A DNA stretch of 64,000 nucleotides, from the NCBI RefSeq assembly GCF_042666655.1, contig NZ_JBHTDE010000006.1:205807-269806 (forward strand), in the 5' to 3' direction. Source of the DNA: Paracraurococcus sp042666655. Lineage in GTDB: Bacteria; Pseudomonadota; Alphaproteobacteria; Acetobacterales; Acetobacteraceae. Each line of letters starts with the position of its first letter. The first letter of the stretch is position 1. A model generated the notes under the pieces. The model had not been told where the DNA came from. It ran no database searches and saw only the letters and a list, made by a program, of their open reading frames with translations. Positions 43,111-51,871 of the stretch are shown here, one piece after another. The position numbers were made by a program, and so were the translations under genes.

Positions 43111-43577
43111 TCCGCCGCCAGCGCCTGTGCCAGCGCCTCGGCTTGGGTCCTCCGGGCGGCACGCGTCGGCACCGAGACGAAGGCCTCGCCCTCCAGCACC
43201 GGGACGCCGCGCACGGCGCAGACGGTGCGCAGCGTGGCGCGGTGCTTCTCCGGATGCAGCGCCAGCACCTCGACCGTCGCGGTCACCGTCTGGCCGATCA
43301 GCACGGGGGCGCGGAATTTCACCGTCTGCGACATGTAGATGGTGCCCGGGCCGGGCAGCTGGGTGCCGAGCACCTTGGTGATCAGCCCGGCCGCCAGCAT
43401 GCCATGCGCGATGCGCTCGCCGAAGGGTGAGGTCTGGGCATAGTCGGCGTTGAGGTGCATCGGGTTGGTGTCGCCGGTGACCGCGGCGAACAGGACGATG
43501 TCGGCCTCGGTGATGGTCTTGCCGAAGCTGGCCGTGAGGCCGACCGAGAGATCCTCGAAACACATGCCGTCGGACAT
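43107..43577 (-). CDS. MaoC-type (R)-hydratase
   Basis: A 156-residue hot-dog-fold hydratase. The hydratase-2 motif is complete: ITEADIVLFAAVTGDTNPMHLNADYA with catalytic Asp and His, then FGERIAHGMLAAGLITKVLG and TIYMSQTVKFRAPVLIGQTV. It would hydrate enoyl-CoA to (R)-3-hydroxyacyl-CoA, as in PhaJ or crotonase-like roles. The frame is very long upstream, but the ATG at 43577 gives the family N-terminus MSDGMCFEDL. It is coupled to ribF by an ATGA overlap. No polyhydroxyalkanoate genes are nearby. Confidence 0.9.
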   Translation of the reverse strand: MSDGMCFEDLSVGLTASFGKTITEADIVLFAAVTGDTNPMHLNADYAQTSPFGERIAHGMLAAGLITKVLGTQLPGPGTIYMSQTVKFRAPVLIGQTVTATVEVLALHPEKHRATLRTVCAVRGVPVLEGEAFVSVPTRAARRTQAEALAQALAAE

Positions 43578-43667
43578 GGGGAACCTTGCCTGGTGCCCGG
43601 CCGGTCTAGCCCTCGGCCCCTCCAGCGACAAGGATGGCGCCGCCCCCACCACACAAAGGACCCCTGC

Positions 43668-44798
43668 ATGCCCGTGACCGATATCGGCACCTCCGACCGC
43701 CTGCTCGCCGAGTTGCGGGGATGGGTGGAGCACGAGACCCCGACGCCGGACGGCGCCGCGGTGAACCGGCTGCTGGACACGGCCGAGGCCGAGTTGCGGG
43801 CGGTGGGCGCGGCGATCGAGCGGCTGCCGGGCAGCCGCGGCTTCGGCGACACGCTGGTCGCCCGGACGCCGGGCGAAGGCGCGCCGGTGGTGGTGGCCGG
43901 GCACCTCGACACGGTCTGGGACCACGGGACGCTGGCCGGCTCCATGCCCTTCCGGGTGGAGGGCGAGCGCGCCCATGGCCCCGGCATCTACGACATGAAG
44001 GCCGGCAGCTTCTTCGCCTTCCACAGCGTGCGGGAGATCCTGCGCCAGGGCACGAAGACCAGGCGCCCCATCACCCTGCTGCTGACCCCGGACGAGGAGG
44101 TCGGCAGCCCGACCTCCCGCGCGCCGATCGAGGCCGCGGCGCGCGGGGCGCGGGCGGTGCTGATCCCCGAACCCGCCGGCGGTCCGCAGGGCGCCTGCGT
44201 CACCGGCCGCAAGGGCACCGGCGGCTTCACCTTGACCGTCGAGGGCCGCTCCGCGCATGCCGGCGGCAATTGGTCGGAGGGGCGGAGCGCCGTGGTGGCG
44301 CTGTCCCGCGCCATCCTGGCGATCCACGCGCTGACCGACCTGCCCCGCGGCGTCACCACCAATGTCGCGCCGGTCTGGGGCGGCACAAGGCCCAATGTCA
44401 TCCCGCCCGCGGCCGGCTGCCGGATCGACTTCCGCGCGCCCAGCCTGGCCGAGGCCGAACGCGTCATCGCCGCGATCCGGGCGCTGGGCGGCGAGGCGGA
44501 CGGCATCCGCATCACTCTCGAGGGCGGGCTGAACCGGCCGCCGCTGGAGGAAACCGCCGAAGGCCTGGCGCTGTTCGAGACCGCCAGGGCGATCGCCGCG
44601 CGGATCGGCTTCGACCTGCCGAAGCAGCATCGCGGCGGCGGCTCGGACGGCAATTTCACCGCCGCCATGGGCATCCCGACGCTGGACGGGCTCGGCTGCA
44701 CCGGCGCCGGGGCGCATGCGCCGGAGGAGCACATCCGCTGGGCCGACCTGGCGCCGCGCTGCGCCGTGCTGTGCGAGCTGCTGGAGACGCTGGACTGA
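43668..44798 (+). CDS. M20 family metallopeptidase (glutamate carboxypeptidase type)
   Basis: A 376-residue zinc hydrolase. Metal ligands are in AGHLDTVW (His, Asp), GPGIYDMKAGSFFA (bridging Asp), LTPDEEVGSPTSR (catalytic Glu and ligand Glu), and the C-terminal His in TGAGAHAPEEH. A dimerisation domain occupies about 175-285 (TGRKGTGGFTLTVEGRSAHAG). The pattern matches CPG2-like carboxypeptidases that release C-terminal glutamate. No signal peptide is seen, so it is cytosolic. It is divergent from the MaoC-ribF pair; the ATG at 43668 has only a weak RBS (AAAGGA). Confidence 0.9.
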   Translation: MPVTDIGTSDRLLAELRGWVEHETPTPDGAAVNRLLDTAEAELRAVGAAIERLPGSRGFGDTLVARTPGEGAPVVVAGHLDTVWDHGTLAGSMPFRVEGERAHGPGIYDMKAGSFFAFHSVREILRQGTKTRRPITLLLTPDEEVGSPTSRAPIEAAARGARAVLIPEPAGGPQGACVTGRKGTGGFTLTVEGRSAHAGGNWSEGRSAVVALSRAILAIHALTDLPRGVTTNVAPVWGGTRPNVIPPAAGCRIDFRAPSLAEAERVIAAIRALGGEADGIRITLEGGLNRPPLEETAEGLALFETARAIAARIGFDLPKQHRGGGSDGNFTAAMGIPTLDGLGCTGAGAHAPEEHIRWADLAPRCAVLCELLETLD

Positions 44799-44882
44799 CG
44801 GTCTCAACCGTCGATTTGTCGTGGTTGCAACCGGGCTTCGCGCGTATCGGATGCCACGCGGTATTCGTGTCGTGCGCTCGTC

Positions 44883-45946
44883 ATGCGGCGGTTTCTTGGA
44901 AGACACGGCATGCGTGCCCGGTCCGGCTTCCCCGTCCTTGGGATCGGCGCCTCGGCGGGGGGCGTCGAAGCGCGCAAGTCGCCGGTCCTGGCCATGCCGG
45001 CCGATCTGGCGGCGGCGCTGGTCGTGGTCACCCATATCGGCCCGGACCACACCAGCGTGCTGCCCGCCATCCTGCAGGATGGCGGGTCCCTGCCGGTTCT
45101 TGCCATGGAAGACGGCCAGGTCCTGGAGCCGGGCCGCGCCTATGTGCCGACCACCAACGGCAGGCTGATCGTCGCCAGCGGCCGGTTCCAGCTCCGGCCG
45201 GATGACGCCGCGGCGCCGCGCGAGCCGCGGCCGATCGACATCTTCCTGGTCTCCCCGGCCAGGGACCAGGGCGAGGTCGCCGCCGGCATCCTGCTTTCGT
45301 GCCCCGGCAGCGACGGCACGCTCGGGCTGACGGCGATCAAGGCGAATGGCGGGCTGACCCTGGCCCCGGGGGGCAGCCCGGGCGGCAAGGACGACGTGCC
45401 GGCCTGTCCGGGGATGCCGAGAGCGCGATCGGCGGCGGCTTGGTCGACCTGGTGCTGGCGGCCGGCGCGCCGACCCGGCAGCTGCCGGCGCTGGCCCGGG
45501 CGCATGAGATGGTCTCGGCCGCGGGCTGGAATCCGGTGCCGCTGCGCGAGCTGGCGCTGAAGGAGCTGGATCCCCATGCCGATGGCAAGGTGCGCATCCC
45601 GCTGCAAGGGCCAGCGGTCGCGGTGCCGCCACGGATCGCGCTGGCGATGGGCATGGTGCCGCACGAGCCGGCGACCAATGCCTTGAGATACGGCGCGCCG
45701 TCGGTGCCGCATGGGCGGGTGACGATCAGCTGGACCCTGGAGGGGAGCGAAGCGCGGACCCTGCGGCTATGCTGGATCGAGGCGGGAGGGCCGCCGGTGG
45801 TCGCGCCGCTGCGGCGCGGCTTCGGCTCCGGACTGATCGGGCGGCAGGTGCGGCACGACCTGCGTGGCACCGTCTCGTCCGACTTCGCGCCGGCCGGGTT
45901 GCGCGCCGAGGTCGCCGTGCCGCTGGATGCGGCGCCCGGTGGCTGA
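44883..45946 (+). pseudogene. Remnant of a CheB-(CheR/PAS)-HWE histidine kinase fusion, frameshifted and internally deleted
   Basis: The first frame (from 44883) encodes a CheB-like methylesterase with all three catalytic elements: GIGASAGGVEA, VVTHIGPDHTSVLP and CPGSDGTLGLTAIKANGGLT. Near 45410 coding passes to the -1 frame, which reads DAESAIGGGLVDLVLAAGAP, the usual end of CheB, so one base was lost there. The text then jumps to the end of an HWE kinase: VPLRELALKELDPHADG, ATNALRYGAPSVPHGRVTISW, GFGSGLIGRQV and FAPAGLRAEVAVPL. The CheR, PAS and phospho-His parts of the usual fusion are missing, and the kinase N-box HELATNA has become HEPATNA. Two independent lesions argue for decay rather than a sequencing error. 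Confidence 0.85.
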
Positions 45947-45968
45947 GCCGCCCGCCCGGCGGAGGGTT

Positions 45969-46208
45969 TCAGAAGAAATTCGCGCGGTCGTCGGCCAGCA
46001 GCAGCGGGTAGGCGCGGCTGGGCCGGTCGCCGCCATCCAGCCGATCGGCCAGCCCGTCCAGCCAGCCGGCGAACCAGGCGCGGCCGTAATTGCCGCTGCC
46101 CGGCAGCGGGTTCTCCATCACCGAGGCCCCGGCCTGGAAGGCGGCGCGCCCGGCGGCATAGAGGTCGTCGGTGACGCGGCGGTTCTCTGGGTCGACGGAA
46201 ATCGGCAT
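45969..46208 (-). CDS. Small Rmf/CrpP-like protein
   Basis: A 79-residue protein. The pattern AAGRAAFQAGASVMENPLPGSGNYGRAWFAGWLDG matches the short Rmf/CrpP fold (a Gly-rich helix, N-P turn, and Trp-x-x-Gly-Trp helix). Members include ribosome modulation factor and phage or plasmid-borne CrpP-like proteins, so a ribosome or nucleotide-binding role is possible but not shown. The frame extends to 46337; the ATG at 46208 is preferred for size. It ends only 23 bases from the decayed CheB/HWE gene and is divergent from the SDR gene. Confidence 0.8.
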   Translation of the reverse strand: MPISVDPENRRVTDDLYAAGRAAFQAGASVMENPLPGSGNYGRAWFAGWLDGLADRLDGGDRPSRAYPLLLADDRANFF

Positions 46209-46317
46209 GACGGGTGTCCGGTGGTTGTTCCGGCCAGCATAGCGCATGGGCGGCGCCGCCACCGCGGCTTCCCGCCCGGGCGCGAACGGGTCTAGCCTCG
46301 CGGCCGGAGGTGGACGC

Positions 46318-46986
46318 ATGCCACAGGCCCTGATCATCGGCGCGGGAGACGGGCTTTCCGCCTCGCTCGCGCGGCGGCTGGCGCGGGAGGGCTACGGCGT
46401 GGCACTCGCCGCGCGCAACCCGGCCAAGCTGGCGGCGCTGGCGGCGGAGACCGGCGCCACGACCCATGCCTGCGATGCGGCGGATGCGGCGCAGGTCGCG
46501 GCGCTGTTCGCCGCGGCGGGGGAGGCCGAGGTGGTGGTGTACAACCCCAGCTACCGCACCCGCGGCCCGGTCGCCGAGCTGGACCCGGCCGAGGTGCAGA
46601 AAAGCCTGCAGGTCTGCGCCTTCGGCGGGTTCCTGGCGGTGCGGGAGGCGGCGCGGCGGATGCTGCCGCGGGGGCGGGGCACCATCCTGCTGACCGGCGC
46701 CTCGGCCGGGGTGAAGGGCTATCCGCTGAGCGCGGCTTTCGCCATGGGCAAGTTCGCCCTGCGCGGCCTGGCGCAGTCGGCGGCGCGCGAGCTGCATCCA
46801 AAGGGGGTGCATGTGGCGCATGTCGTCATCGATGGCGGCATCCGCGGCGCCCGCCGGCCGGAAAAGGGCGACGACACCTTGCTGGACCCGGACGCCATCG
46901 CCGAGACCTATCTGCAGTTGATCCGACAGCCGCGCAGCGCCTGGAGCTGGGAGATCGCGGTGCGGCCCTGGATGGAACAATTCTGA
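46318..46986 (+). CDS. Short-chain dehydrogenase/reductase family protein lacking the catalytic Tyr
   Basis: A 222-residue SDR-fold protein. The cofactor motif is GAGDGLSASLARRLAREG, followed by VVVYNPSYRTRGPVAELD (NAG-like position) and ILLTGASAGVKGYPLSAAFAMGKFALRGLAQSAAREL. The usual YxxxK is FAMGK here: the general-base Tyr is Phe, while the Lys and the preceding Ser are kept. Catalysis may therefore be altered, or the protein may bind NAD(P) in a non-enzymatic way. A C-terminal HVVIDGGIRGARRPEKG fits the group. The ATG at 46318 is chosen because it places the Rossmann motif at residue 8. Confidence 0.85.
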   Translation: MPQALIIGAGDGLSASLARRLAREGYGVALAARNPAKLAALAAETGATTHACDAADAAQVAALFAAAGEAEVVVYNPSYRTRGPVAELDPAEVQKSLQVCAFGGFLAVREAARRMLPRGRGTILLTGASAGVKGYPLSAAFAMGKFALRGLAQSAARELHPKGVHVAHVVIDGGIRGARRPEKGDDTLLDPDAIAETYLQLIRQPRSAWSWEIAVRPWMEQF

Positions 46987-47177
46987 TCTGTCCGGCACCG
47001 CGACTTCAATAATCACAGGTAGAAAATCATCGTATTGTTAATCGATTCCGGGCGAAGCTGGCCCGTGGAAAGGACCGGCCGGCCAATTGGAGCTTCCCGG
47101 CAACGACTTCCTGCTTGCCGCGTTAGGCTGTCACTTGTATGTGTGTCAAGCCTGATCACAATGTCCGGAGCCGCTCG

Positions 47178-47408
47178 ATGCGCATTGCGCACCAGCCTAC
47201 CGAAGTCGAGGCCGAAACCACCGACCAGTCGGCCCTGCGCCTGATGCTATCCTATGTCGAGGCGGAGTGCCTGCGCATGGGTGCCACCGATGCCGCGCGC
47301 CATGCGGCGCTGGCGGCCTCGTTGATGTCCGAAGCGGCACCGCGGTCCCCCGGGTCCGACGCGCCCCCGCCCGTCATCCGCCGGCCGCGGGGTGCCCGCC
47401 TGCACTGA
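47178..47408 (+). CDS. Small hypothetical protein
   Basis: A 76-residue protein, MRIAHQPTEVEAETTDQSAL at the start, with a central amphipathic helix (LRLMLSYVEAECLRMGATDAARHAALAASLM) and a Pro/Arg-rich tail. No family is recognised. The 190 bases upstream are the most AT-rich in this part of the window (TAGAAAATCATCGTATTGTTAA near 47020-47041), suggesting a real promoter. The helix resembles a small regulatory or dimerisation motif, but nothing more can be said. The start could also be the ATG at 47139. Confidence 0.6.
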   Translation: MRIAHQPTEVEAETTDQSALRLMLSYVEAECLRMGATDAARHAALAASLMSEAAPRSPGSDAPPPVIRRPRGARLH

Positions 47409-47477
47409 ATCGCGGCCGGTCTCGCCGCGGGGCAGGGCCGCCGACAGGGCCAGGCCAAGGATGGTGCGGGGGGCGTC

Positions 47478-48119
47478 CTAGCCCCGCCGCAGCAGGAACA
47501 ACGCCTGCTCGCCGAACAGGTTGGCCAGCCGGGGGGATCGCCGCCAGGGCGCCTTCAGCCCCTGGTCGTCGACCGCCAGCCAGCGCTCCACCACGTAATC
47601 CTCCAGCCGGCACAGGTCGAAGAAGTCCTTGATGGTGCAGGGATGGATGTTCGGCGTCTCGTACCATTCGCGGTGCCAGGTCTCGGTCACCGGCATCCTG
47701 CCGGTGCTGACCAGCTGCCAGCGCAGCAGCCAATGGCCGAAATTGGGGAAGGAGACGATCGCGTGCCGGCCGATGCGCAGCATCTGCCGCAGCACCTCCC
47801 GCGGACGTTCCACCGCCTGCAGGGTGCGGGACAGGATGACGTAGTCGAAGGCGCCGTCCGGGTAGAAGGCCAGGTCGTGGTCGGCATCGCCCTGGATCAC
47901 CGCGAGGCCCGCCGCGACCGCCTGGGTCGCCTGCGCCATGTCGATCTCGATGCCGCGCGCGTCGGCGCCCTTCTCGGCCGACAGGTGGGCCAGCAGGGCG
48001 CCGTCGCCGCAGCCGATATCCAGCACGGTCTGGCCGTGCGGCACCATCTCCGCGATCAGGCGGAGGTCGAGCCGCATGTTCTTGGCGACGTAGCGGACGG
48101 GGTGGTGGGTGTCGGGCAT
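47478..48119 (-). CDS. metW: MetW-type methyltransferase-fold protein
   Basis: A 213-residue protein. The SAM-binding motif is VLDIGCGDGALLAHLSAEKGADARGIEID, followed by VIQGDADHDLAFYPDGAFDYVILSRTLQAV and the MetW signature VSFPNFGHWLLRWQLVSTGRMPVTETW. MetW works with MetX in the homoserine-acylation branch of methionine synthesis. metX lies upstream on the same strand, with an ankyrin gene inserted between the two, an uncommon interruption. Confidence 0.94.
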   Translation of the reverse strand: MPDTHHPVRYVAKNMRLDLRLIAEMVPHGQTVLDIGCGDGALLAHLSAEKGADARGIEIDMAQATQAVAAGLAVIQGDADHDLAFYPDGAFDYVILSRTLQAVERPREVLRQMLRIGRHAIVSFPNFGHWLLRWQLVSTGRMPVTETWHREWYETPNIHPCTIKDFFDLCRLEDYVVERWLAVDDQGLKAPWRRSPRLANLFGEQALFLLRRG

Positions 48120-48171
48120 GGTGGTCGGCCTGGGGCGTTGCGGTTCGGGGCAGGGAGGGCGGGCGCCGGGG

Positions 48172-48648
48172 TCAGGCCGGGCCCAGGGCCTGTTCCAGCA
48201 AGGCGGGCGTCACCCGCGCGCCCATCGCCCGCGCCGCCGCCAGCGGGGTCATCCCCTTGGCATCCACCCGTCGCGGGTCGGCGCCGCGGGCGAGCAGCAA
48301 TTCCACCACCGCGGCGCGGTCGAACAGCGCCGCGGTGAGCAACGCGGTCCGGCCATCCGGCCCGGCAGCGTCCAGCCCCGCGCCGTGGTCGAGCAGCAGC
48401 GCCACCATCCGCGCATCGCCCTGGTAGGCGGCGCCGACGATCGGCAACTGCCCCTTGGCATTGGCCAGGCCGGGATCGGCGCCGCGGTCGAGCAGCAGCC
48501 TGGCCGTGGCCTGCCGCCCGGCATAGGCGGCGACCATCAGCAGGCTGTCGCCGCGGGCATTCTGCTGGTTGGCCGGCAGGCCCTGGTCCAGCAGGTCGCG
48601 CAGCGGCGCCGCCTCGCCCTCCCGCGCCAGGTCGAAGGCGGCGTCCAT
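48172..48648 (-). CDS. Ankyrin repeat protein
   Basis: A 158-residue protein made of about four ankyrin repeats: GDSLLMVAAYAGRQATARLLLDRGADPG, KGQLPIVGAAYQGDARMVALLLDHGAG, GRTALLTAALFDRAAVVELLLARGADP and KGMTPLAAARAMG. There is no signal peptide. It probably acts by protein-protein contact in the cytoplasm; the partner is unknown. The ATG at 48648 is 2 bases from the metX stop, so it is co-translated between metX and metW. Confidence 0.9.
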   Translation of the reverse strand: MDAAFDLAREGEAAPLRDLLDQGLPANQQNARGDSLLMVAAYAGRQATARLLLDRGADPGLANAKGQLPIVGAAYQGDARMVALLLDHGAGLDAAGPDGRTALLTAALFDRAAVVELLLARGADPRRVDAKGMTPLAAARAMGARVTPALLEQALGPA

Positions 48649-48650
48649 GC

Positions 48651-49805
48651 TCAGACCCCCAGCCGGTCGGCGCAGCCGGCGAGGAAGCCGCCCAGCGCGC
48701 GGTGGAAGTCGGGCTCCTCCAGCAGGAAGGCGTCGTGGCCCTTGTCGGATTCGATCTCGACGAAGGAGACGTTGGCCGCCGCGGCGTTCAGGGCGCGGAC
48801 GATGGCGCGGCTCTCGGTCGTCGGGAACAGCCAGTCGGAGGAGAAGGAGGCGACGAAGAACCGCGTCCTGGTGCCGCGGAAGGCGGCCGCCAGGTCGCCG
48901 TTGTGCTCGGCGGACAGGTCGAAGTAGTCCATCGCCCGGGTGATGGTCAGGTAGCTGTTGGCATCGAAGCGGCGGACGAAGGTGCTGCCCTGGTGGCGCA
49001 GGTAGCTCTCCACCTCGAAGACGTCCTCGAGGAAGGTCAGCGCCGAGGCGCCGCGCAGCCTTCGGCCGAATTTCCGGGTCAGCGCCTGTTCGGACAGGTA
49101 GGTGATGTGGGCGACCATCCGCGCCACCGAGAGGCCCTGGGCGGGGACCCGGCCGTCCGCCCAGTACCGCCCGCCCTTCCAGTCGGGGTCGGACTGGATG
49201 GCGGCGCGGCCGACCTCGTCGAAGGCGATGTTCTGCGCGGAATGATAGGCCGCGGTGGCGATCGGCGCCGCGGCATAGACCGCGTCCGGGAAGGTCGCCG
49301 CCCATTCCAGCACCTGCATGCCGCCCATCGACCCGCCGACCACGCCGAGCAGCCGGGTGATGCCCAGGTGCTCGACCAGCCGCTGCTGGGCGCGGACCAT
49401 GTCGCGGATGGTGATGTTGGGGAAATCCGTGCCCCAGGGCCGGCCGAGGCCGTGCCCTTCGGCATCCGTCATCTCCTCCCGCGGGCCGGTGCTGCCCATG
49501 CAGCCGCCGAGCACGTTGGCGCAGATCAGGAAGTAGCGGTCGGTGTCGAGCGGCTTGCCCGGGCCGATGATGGTCTCCCACCAGCCGGGCTTGCCGGTCA
49601 GCGGCTGGGTCTCGGCCACGTACTGGTCGCCGGTCAGGGCATGGCAGACCAGCACCGCGTTGCTGCGCGCCGCGTTCAGCGTGCCGTAGGTGCGGTAGGC
49701 CACCGCCAGCGGCGCGATCGTCATCCCGCAGTCCAGCGCCAGGCCGTCGGCGAAGACGGCACGCTGGTGGTCCACCTGCGGGAAGGGGGCGACGGGGGCT
49801 GACAT
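48651..49805 (-). CDS. metX: Homoserine O-acyltransferase
   Basis: A 384-residue alpha/beta-hydrolase. The nucleophile motif is LGVVGGSMGGMQVLEWAATFP (Ser in GGSMGG), NVLGGCMGSTGP follows NAVLVCHALTGDQYVAE, and the charge relay ends in SDKGHDAFLLE (His). It transfers an acetyl or succinyl group to homoserine; which acyl donor is used cannot be read with confidence. The frame opens at a GTG at 49823, but the ATG at 49805 (MSAPVAPFPQVDHQ) is preferred. It is divergent from the chorismate mutase operon; 49806-49931 holds both promoters. Confidence 0.93.
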   Translation of the reverse strand: MSAPVAPFPQVDHQRAVFADGLALDCGMTIAPLAVAYRTYGTLNAARSNAVLVCHALTGDQYVAETQPLTGKPGWWETIIGPGKPLDTDRYFLICANVLGGCMGSTGPREEMTDAEGHGLGRPWGTDFPNITIRDMVRAQQRLVEHLGITRLLGVVGGSMGGMQVLEWAATFPDAVYAAAPIATAAYHSAQNIAFDEVGRAAIQSDPDWKGGRYWADGRVPAQGLSVARMVAHITYLSEQALTRKFGRRLRGASALTFLEDVFEVESYLRHQGSTFVRRFDANSYLTITRAMDYFDLSAEHNGDLAAAFRGTRTRFFVASFSSDWLFPTTESRAIVRALNAAAANVSFVEIESDKGHDAFLLEEPDFHRALGGFLAGCADRLGV

Positions 49806-49931
49806 GGTGGGCGTGATCCTCACGCTGCCTGCATAGAGCAGATCGCCGTCCGCCGGAACCGCGCGGCGCCGTGATCGGCTTGGCGGCGGGCGCAGCCGCG
49901 TCTAAAGCAGTCCGGAAAGAACCTTCGGACA

Positions 49932-50777
49932 ATGACCTCAGCCGCCGACACCGCGCCCCCGCCCGAAAATCCCCTCGCGGCCCTGCGGGGCGAGATCGAT
50001 CGCCTCGACGACCAGCTGCACGACCTGGTCATGCGCCGGGCCGAGGTCGTCGCCTCGCTCGCCGCCAGCCGGGTCAAGGGCGGCGCCAGCCCGCTGCGCC
50101 CGGGGCGGGAGGCGATGATCCTCCGCCGCCTGCTCGGCCGCCACCACGGCGACCTGCCGCCGGGCGCCCTGGTGCGGCTTTGGCGGGAGATCCTGGCCTC
50201 CAGCAGCGCCATGCAGGGCGGCTTCACCGTCGCGGTCTATGCCCGTGACCCGGAGCAGCCCCGGCTGGCGCGGGATCATTTCGGCAGCGCGACCCCGGTG
50301 CGCAGCATGCCGACCGCGGCGCGGGCGCTCGCCGCCGTGGGGTCCGGCGAGGCGCAGGTGGCGGTGCTGCCGCTGCCCGAGGAGGGCGAGCCGCTGGACC
50401 GGGCCTGGTGGATGGGGCTCGACGCGCCGCGGCTGCAGGTGGTGGCGCGGCTGCCCTTCTGGGCGGCGAATGCCGAGAACCTGCCGGAAGCCTATGCCGT
50501 GACCCCGGGTGCCGCCGACCCGAGCGGCGCCGACCGGTCGCTGCTGCGGCTGGAACTGGCGGATGACCGGGGCCGGGCGCAGATCATGGGGGCGCTGGCC
50601 GCCGCCGGCCTGACCCCCCGCAGCCTGCTGACCCGGCGCGACGGCGGCGTGGTGCGGGCCCTGGCCGAGGTGGATGGCGTGGTGGCGGAGGGCGATCCGC
50701 GGCTCGCCGCCCTGCCCTTCGACCGTGCCCTGCCGCTGGGTTTCTACGCGGTGCCCGAGAGAGGAGACCAAGGCTGA
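49932..50777 (+). CDS. Chorismate mutase family protein with C-terminal extension
   Basis: A 281-residue protein. Residues about 15-95 are an AroQ chorismate mutase domain (LAALRGEIDRLDDQLHDLVMRRAEVVASLAASR, REAMILRRLLGRHHGDLP, LVRLWREILASS). The remaining 185 residues resemble a degenerate periplasmic-binding or prephenate-dehydratase-like region (GFTVAVYARDPEQPRLARDHFG, ALAAVGSGEAQVAVLPLP), but the dehydratase NTTRF motif is absent. It would convert chorismate to prephenate for the pheA and tyrosine routes. It is TGATG-coupled to hisC. Confidence 0.88.
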   Translation: MTSAADTAPPPENPLAALRGEIDRLDDQLHDLVMRRAEVVASLAASRVKGGASPLRPGREAMILRRLLGRHHGDLPPGALVRLWREILASSSAMQGGFTVAVYARDPEQPRLARDHFGSATPVRSMPTAARALAAVGSGEAQVAVLPLPEEGEPLDRAWWMGLDAPRLQVVARLPFWAANAENLPEAYAVTPGAADPSGADRSLLRLELADDRGRAQIMGALAAAGLTPRSLLTRRDGGVVRALAEVDGVVAEGDPRLAALPFDRALPLGFYAVPERGDQG

Positions 50778-51871
50778 TGCCTGCCCTGATGCCCCGCCCT
50801 TCGATCCTCTCGATCGAGCCCTATGTCGGCGGCGAATCGAAGATTCCCGGCGTCAACCGTATCGTCAAGCTGTCCTCGAACGAGGGCGCCTTCGGCGTGC
50901 CGCCGGGCGTGCAGGCGGCCTATGCGAAGCTGGCGACCGAGCTGCACCGCTACCCCGATGGCGGCGCCCGCGCGCTGCGCGAGGCGATCGGCGCCCGCTT
51001 CGGGCTCGACCCGGCGAAGATCGTCTGCGGCAACGGGTCGGACGAGCTGATCGGCGCGCTGATCCTGTCCTATGGCGGCGAGGGCACCGAGCTGGTGATG
51101 AGCGCGCATGGCTTCGTCATGTACGACATCGCCGGCCGCTATGCCGGCTGCCAGGTGATCAAGGTGCCGGAGAAGAACCTGACGGCCGACGTCGACGCCA
51201 TGCTGGCCGCGGTCGGGCCGCGCACGAAGCTGATGTTCCTGGCCAACCCGAACAACCCGACCGGCACCATGCTGCCGGCCGCCGAGGTCAACCGGCTGCG
51301 CGCCGGCCTGCGCGAGGACGTGCTGCTGGTGCTGGACAGCGCCTATGCCGAGTACGTCACCCGGCCGGACTACGACCCGGGCGTCGCGCTGGTCGAGGCC
51401 GGCACCAACACGGTGATGACGCGGACCTTCAGCAAGGTCTTCGGCCTGGGCGGCGTGCGGCTCGGCTGGGCTTACGCGCCGCCGCATGTCGCCGACATCC
51501 TCAACCGGGTGCGCGGGCCGTTCAACGTGAACGCCCCCGCCATGGTCGCCGGCATCGCGGCGCTGGCCGAGCCGGGCTGGGTCGAGGCCTCGGTCGCGCA
51601 CAACGACGCCTGGCGCGCCAAGGTCAGCGACGGGCTGCGGGCCCTGGGGCTCACCGTCACCCCGAGCGAGGGCAACTTCATCCTGGCGGATTTCGGCACC
51701 GCCGAGAAAGCCCGGGCGGCGGATGCGGCGCTGAAGGCGCGCGGCCTGATCGTGCGCGCCATGGGCTCCTACAGCCTGCCGCAAGCCTTGCGCATCACCA
51801 TCGGCAATGCCGAGGAATGCGGCATGGTGCTGGACGCGCTGGGCGCCTTCCTGCGCGGCACGGATGGCTGA
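50777..51871 (+). CDS. hisC: Histidinol-phosphate/aromatic aminotransferase
   Basis: A 364-residue class I PLP aminotransferase. Motifs are KLSSNEGAFGVPPGV, CGNGSDELIGALILSYGGEG, FLANPNNPTGTMLP, the PLP lysine FSKVFGLGGVRLGW, and NFILADFGTAEKA. HisC-type enzymes serve histidine synthesis and can also transaminate phenylpyruvate and hydroxyphenylpyruvate. Location between chorismate mutase and the tyrosine dehydrogenase argues for an aromatic role here, possibly a dual one. It starts inside the upstream TGA (TGATG) and overlaps the next gene by 8 bases. Confidence 0.92.
   Translation: MPALMPRPSILSIEPYVGGESKIPGVNRIVKLSSNEGAFGVPPGVQAAYAKLATELHRYPDGGARALREAIGARFGLDPAKIVCGNGSDELIGALILSYGGEGTELVMSAHGFVMYDIAGRYAGCQVIKVPEKNLTADVDAMLAAVGPRTKLMFLANPNNPTGTMLPAAEVNRLRAGLREDVLLVLDSAYAEYVTRPDYDPGVALVEAGTNTVMTRTFSKVFGLGGVRLGWAYAPPHVADILNRVRGPFNVNAPAMVAGIAALAEPGWVEASVAHNDAWRAKVSDGLRALGLTVTPSEGNFILADFGTAEKARAADAALKARGLIVRAMGSYSLPQALRITIGNAEECGMVLDALGAFLRGTDG

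Noticed and set aside
44883..45560. An intact 225-residue CheB methylesterase
   Set aside because: After about 45410 this frame loses all similarity (Arg/Trp-rich text), while the CheB ending continues in the -1 frame, so the locus is a pseudogene.
43107..45632. 841-residue frame as a single long gene including the MaoC hydratase
   Set aside because: Only the last 156 codons are protein-like; the rest is antisense to the M20 peptidase. The MaoC start was set at 43577.
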